From Chloroflexota bacterium (GTDB lineage Bacteria; Chloroflexota; Anaerolineae; Anaerolineales; UBA4823): a stretch of DNA of 6,363 nt. This document shows positions 6,204-6,363 of this stretch, one piece after another. Position numbers and translations under genes: made by a program. Each line of letters starts with the position of its first letter. Position 1 is the stretch's first letter. Below the pieces are notes generated by a model that worked only from the letters and a program-made list of their open reading frames with translations, was not told the origin of the DNA and made no database searches. The stretch spans positions 1 to 6,363 of the forward strand of contig JAGDMX010000153.1 in NCBI GenBank assembly GCA_017860725.1. The letters run 5' to 3'.

Positions 6204-6363
6204 CCTCAGCTGGTTTCCCTTTGCCACGTTGGCGGCAAGGGCGTTCTTGGCGGTTGCGGCTCGCAAGAGAATGTCGTTGCAGAAAGCGCCGTATTTCAGG
6301 GTGGTGGTCAAGCCGTTGATCGCCGTGTGCATGGCATTGATCTCAGCGTTGACGAGAAGGTTT
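6189..6363 (-). CDS. 3' end of an unidentified gene (partial)
   Basis: The - strand is open from the right edge to a TAG at 6191-6189, giving 57 residues that include NAEINAMHTAINGLTTTLKY and an Ala/Asn-rich helix-like stretch ending GNQLRDCRF. Third codon positions are strongly GC-rich until the last few codons, which supports real coding. The start lies outside the window and I recognise no family. The final residues DCRF and the stop come from the short degenerate repeat, so the native C-terminus may have been replaced or extended. The gene converges on the kinase gene with 32 bp between stops and no terminator hairpin with a T-run visible. Confidence 0.5.
   Translation of the reverse strand, partial: NLLVNAEINAMHTAINGLTTTLKYGAFCNDILLRAATAKNALAANVAKGNQLRDCRF

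Noticed and set aside
6217..6241. Hairpin-like CCCTTTGCC / GGCAAGGG.
   Set aside because: It has a bulge, lies inside the partial - strand gene, and has no T-run. It is probably a by-product of codon use.
6023..6319. 98-residue + strand frame running past the kinase stop.
   Set aside because: It overlaps the WD40 end out of frame and is rich in Arg, as in typical shadows. The region past 6189 reads better on the - strand.
1..6363. tRNA, rRNA, insertion sequence or attachment site.
   Set aside because: I saw no cloverleaf, no transposase motif and no terminal inverted repeats with target duplication.

Overview
This window carries two complete genes on the + strand, a regulatory region upstream of the first, and the 3' end of a converging gene on the - strand. 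The base composition is moderately GC-rich. Three things together suggest a member of the Chloroflexota (Anaerolineae-like): the very large Ser/Thr kinase-STAND-WD40 protein, the particular XRE-type helix-turn-helix module at its N-terminus, and a short degenerate AAATC/CAATC-type repeat after its stop. This assignment is an inference from memory of such genomes; the window has no rRNA or marker gene to confirm it.

Layout. Bases 1-299 are mostly non-coding. They hold a near-consensus sigma70-type promoter (TTGACT, 16 bp, TATAAT), a 10-bp palindrome at the predicted start point, three TTACCG-like boxes spaced 30 and 20 bp apart, and a 13-bp dyad. A faint reading frame at 38-223 could be a gene relic. 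Bases 312-1154 encode a secreted chymotrypsin-fold (S1) serine protease with an intact catalytic triad. A 121-bp gap follows, containing an imperfect inverted repeat and no clear Shine-Dalgarno site. Bases 1276-6156 encode a 1626-residue protein with, in order, an HTH, an apparently active Ser/Thr kinase, an nSTAND1-type NTPase, a coiled coil, one transmembrane helix and 14 WD40-like blades. Bases 6170-6203 are a short degenerate repeat, and a partial - strand gene runs from 6189 off the right edge.

How the parts may work together. The giant protein reads as a one-chain transmembrane signalling device. The WD40 propellers would be the sensor, probably outside the membrane; the STAND NTPase would be the switch; the kinase would be the output; and the HTH would be a DNA or protein contact. 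The protease has a signal peptide whose predicted cleavage would directly expose the Ile that activates S1 proteases, so it may be secreted already active. The protease and the putative WD40 ectodomain would then share the extracytoplasmic space. A functional link between them rests only on adjacency and is speculative. The most unusual item is the full HTH-kinase-STAND-TM-double-propeller fusion.
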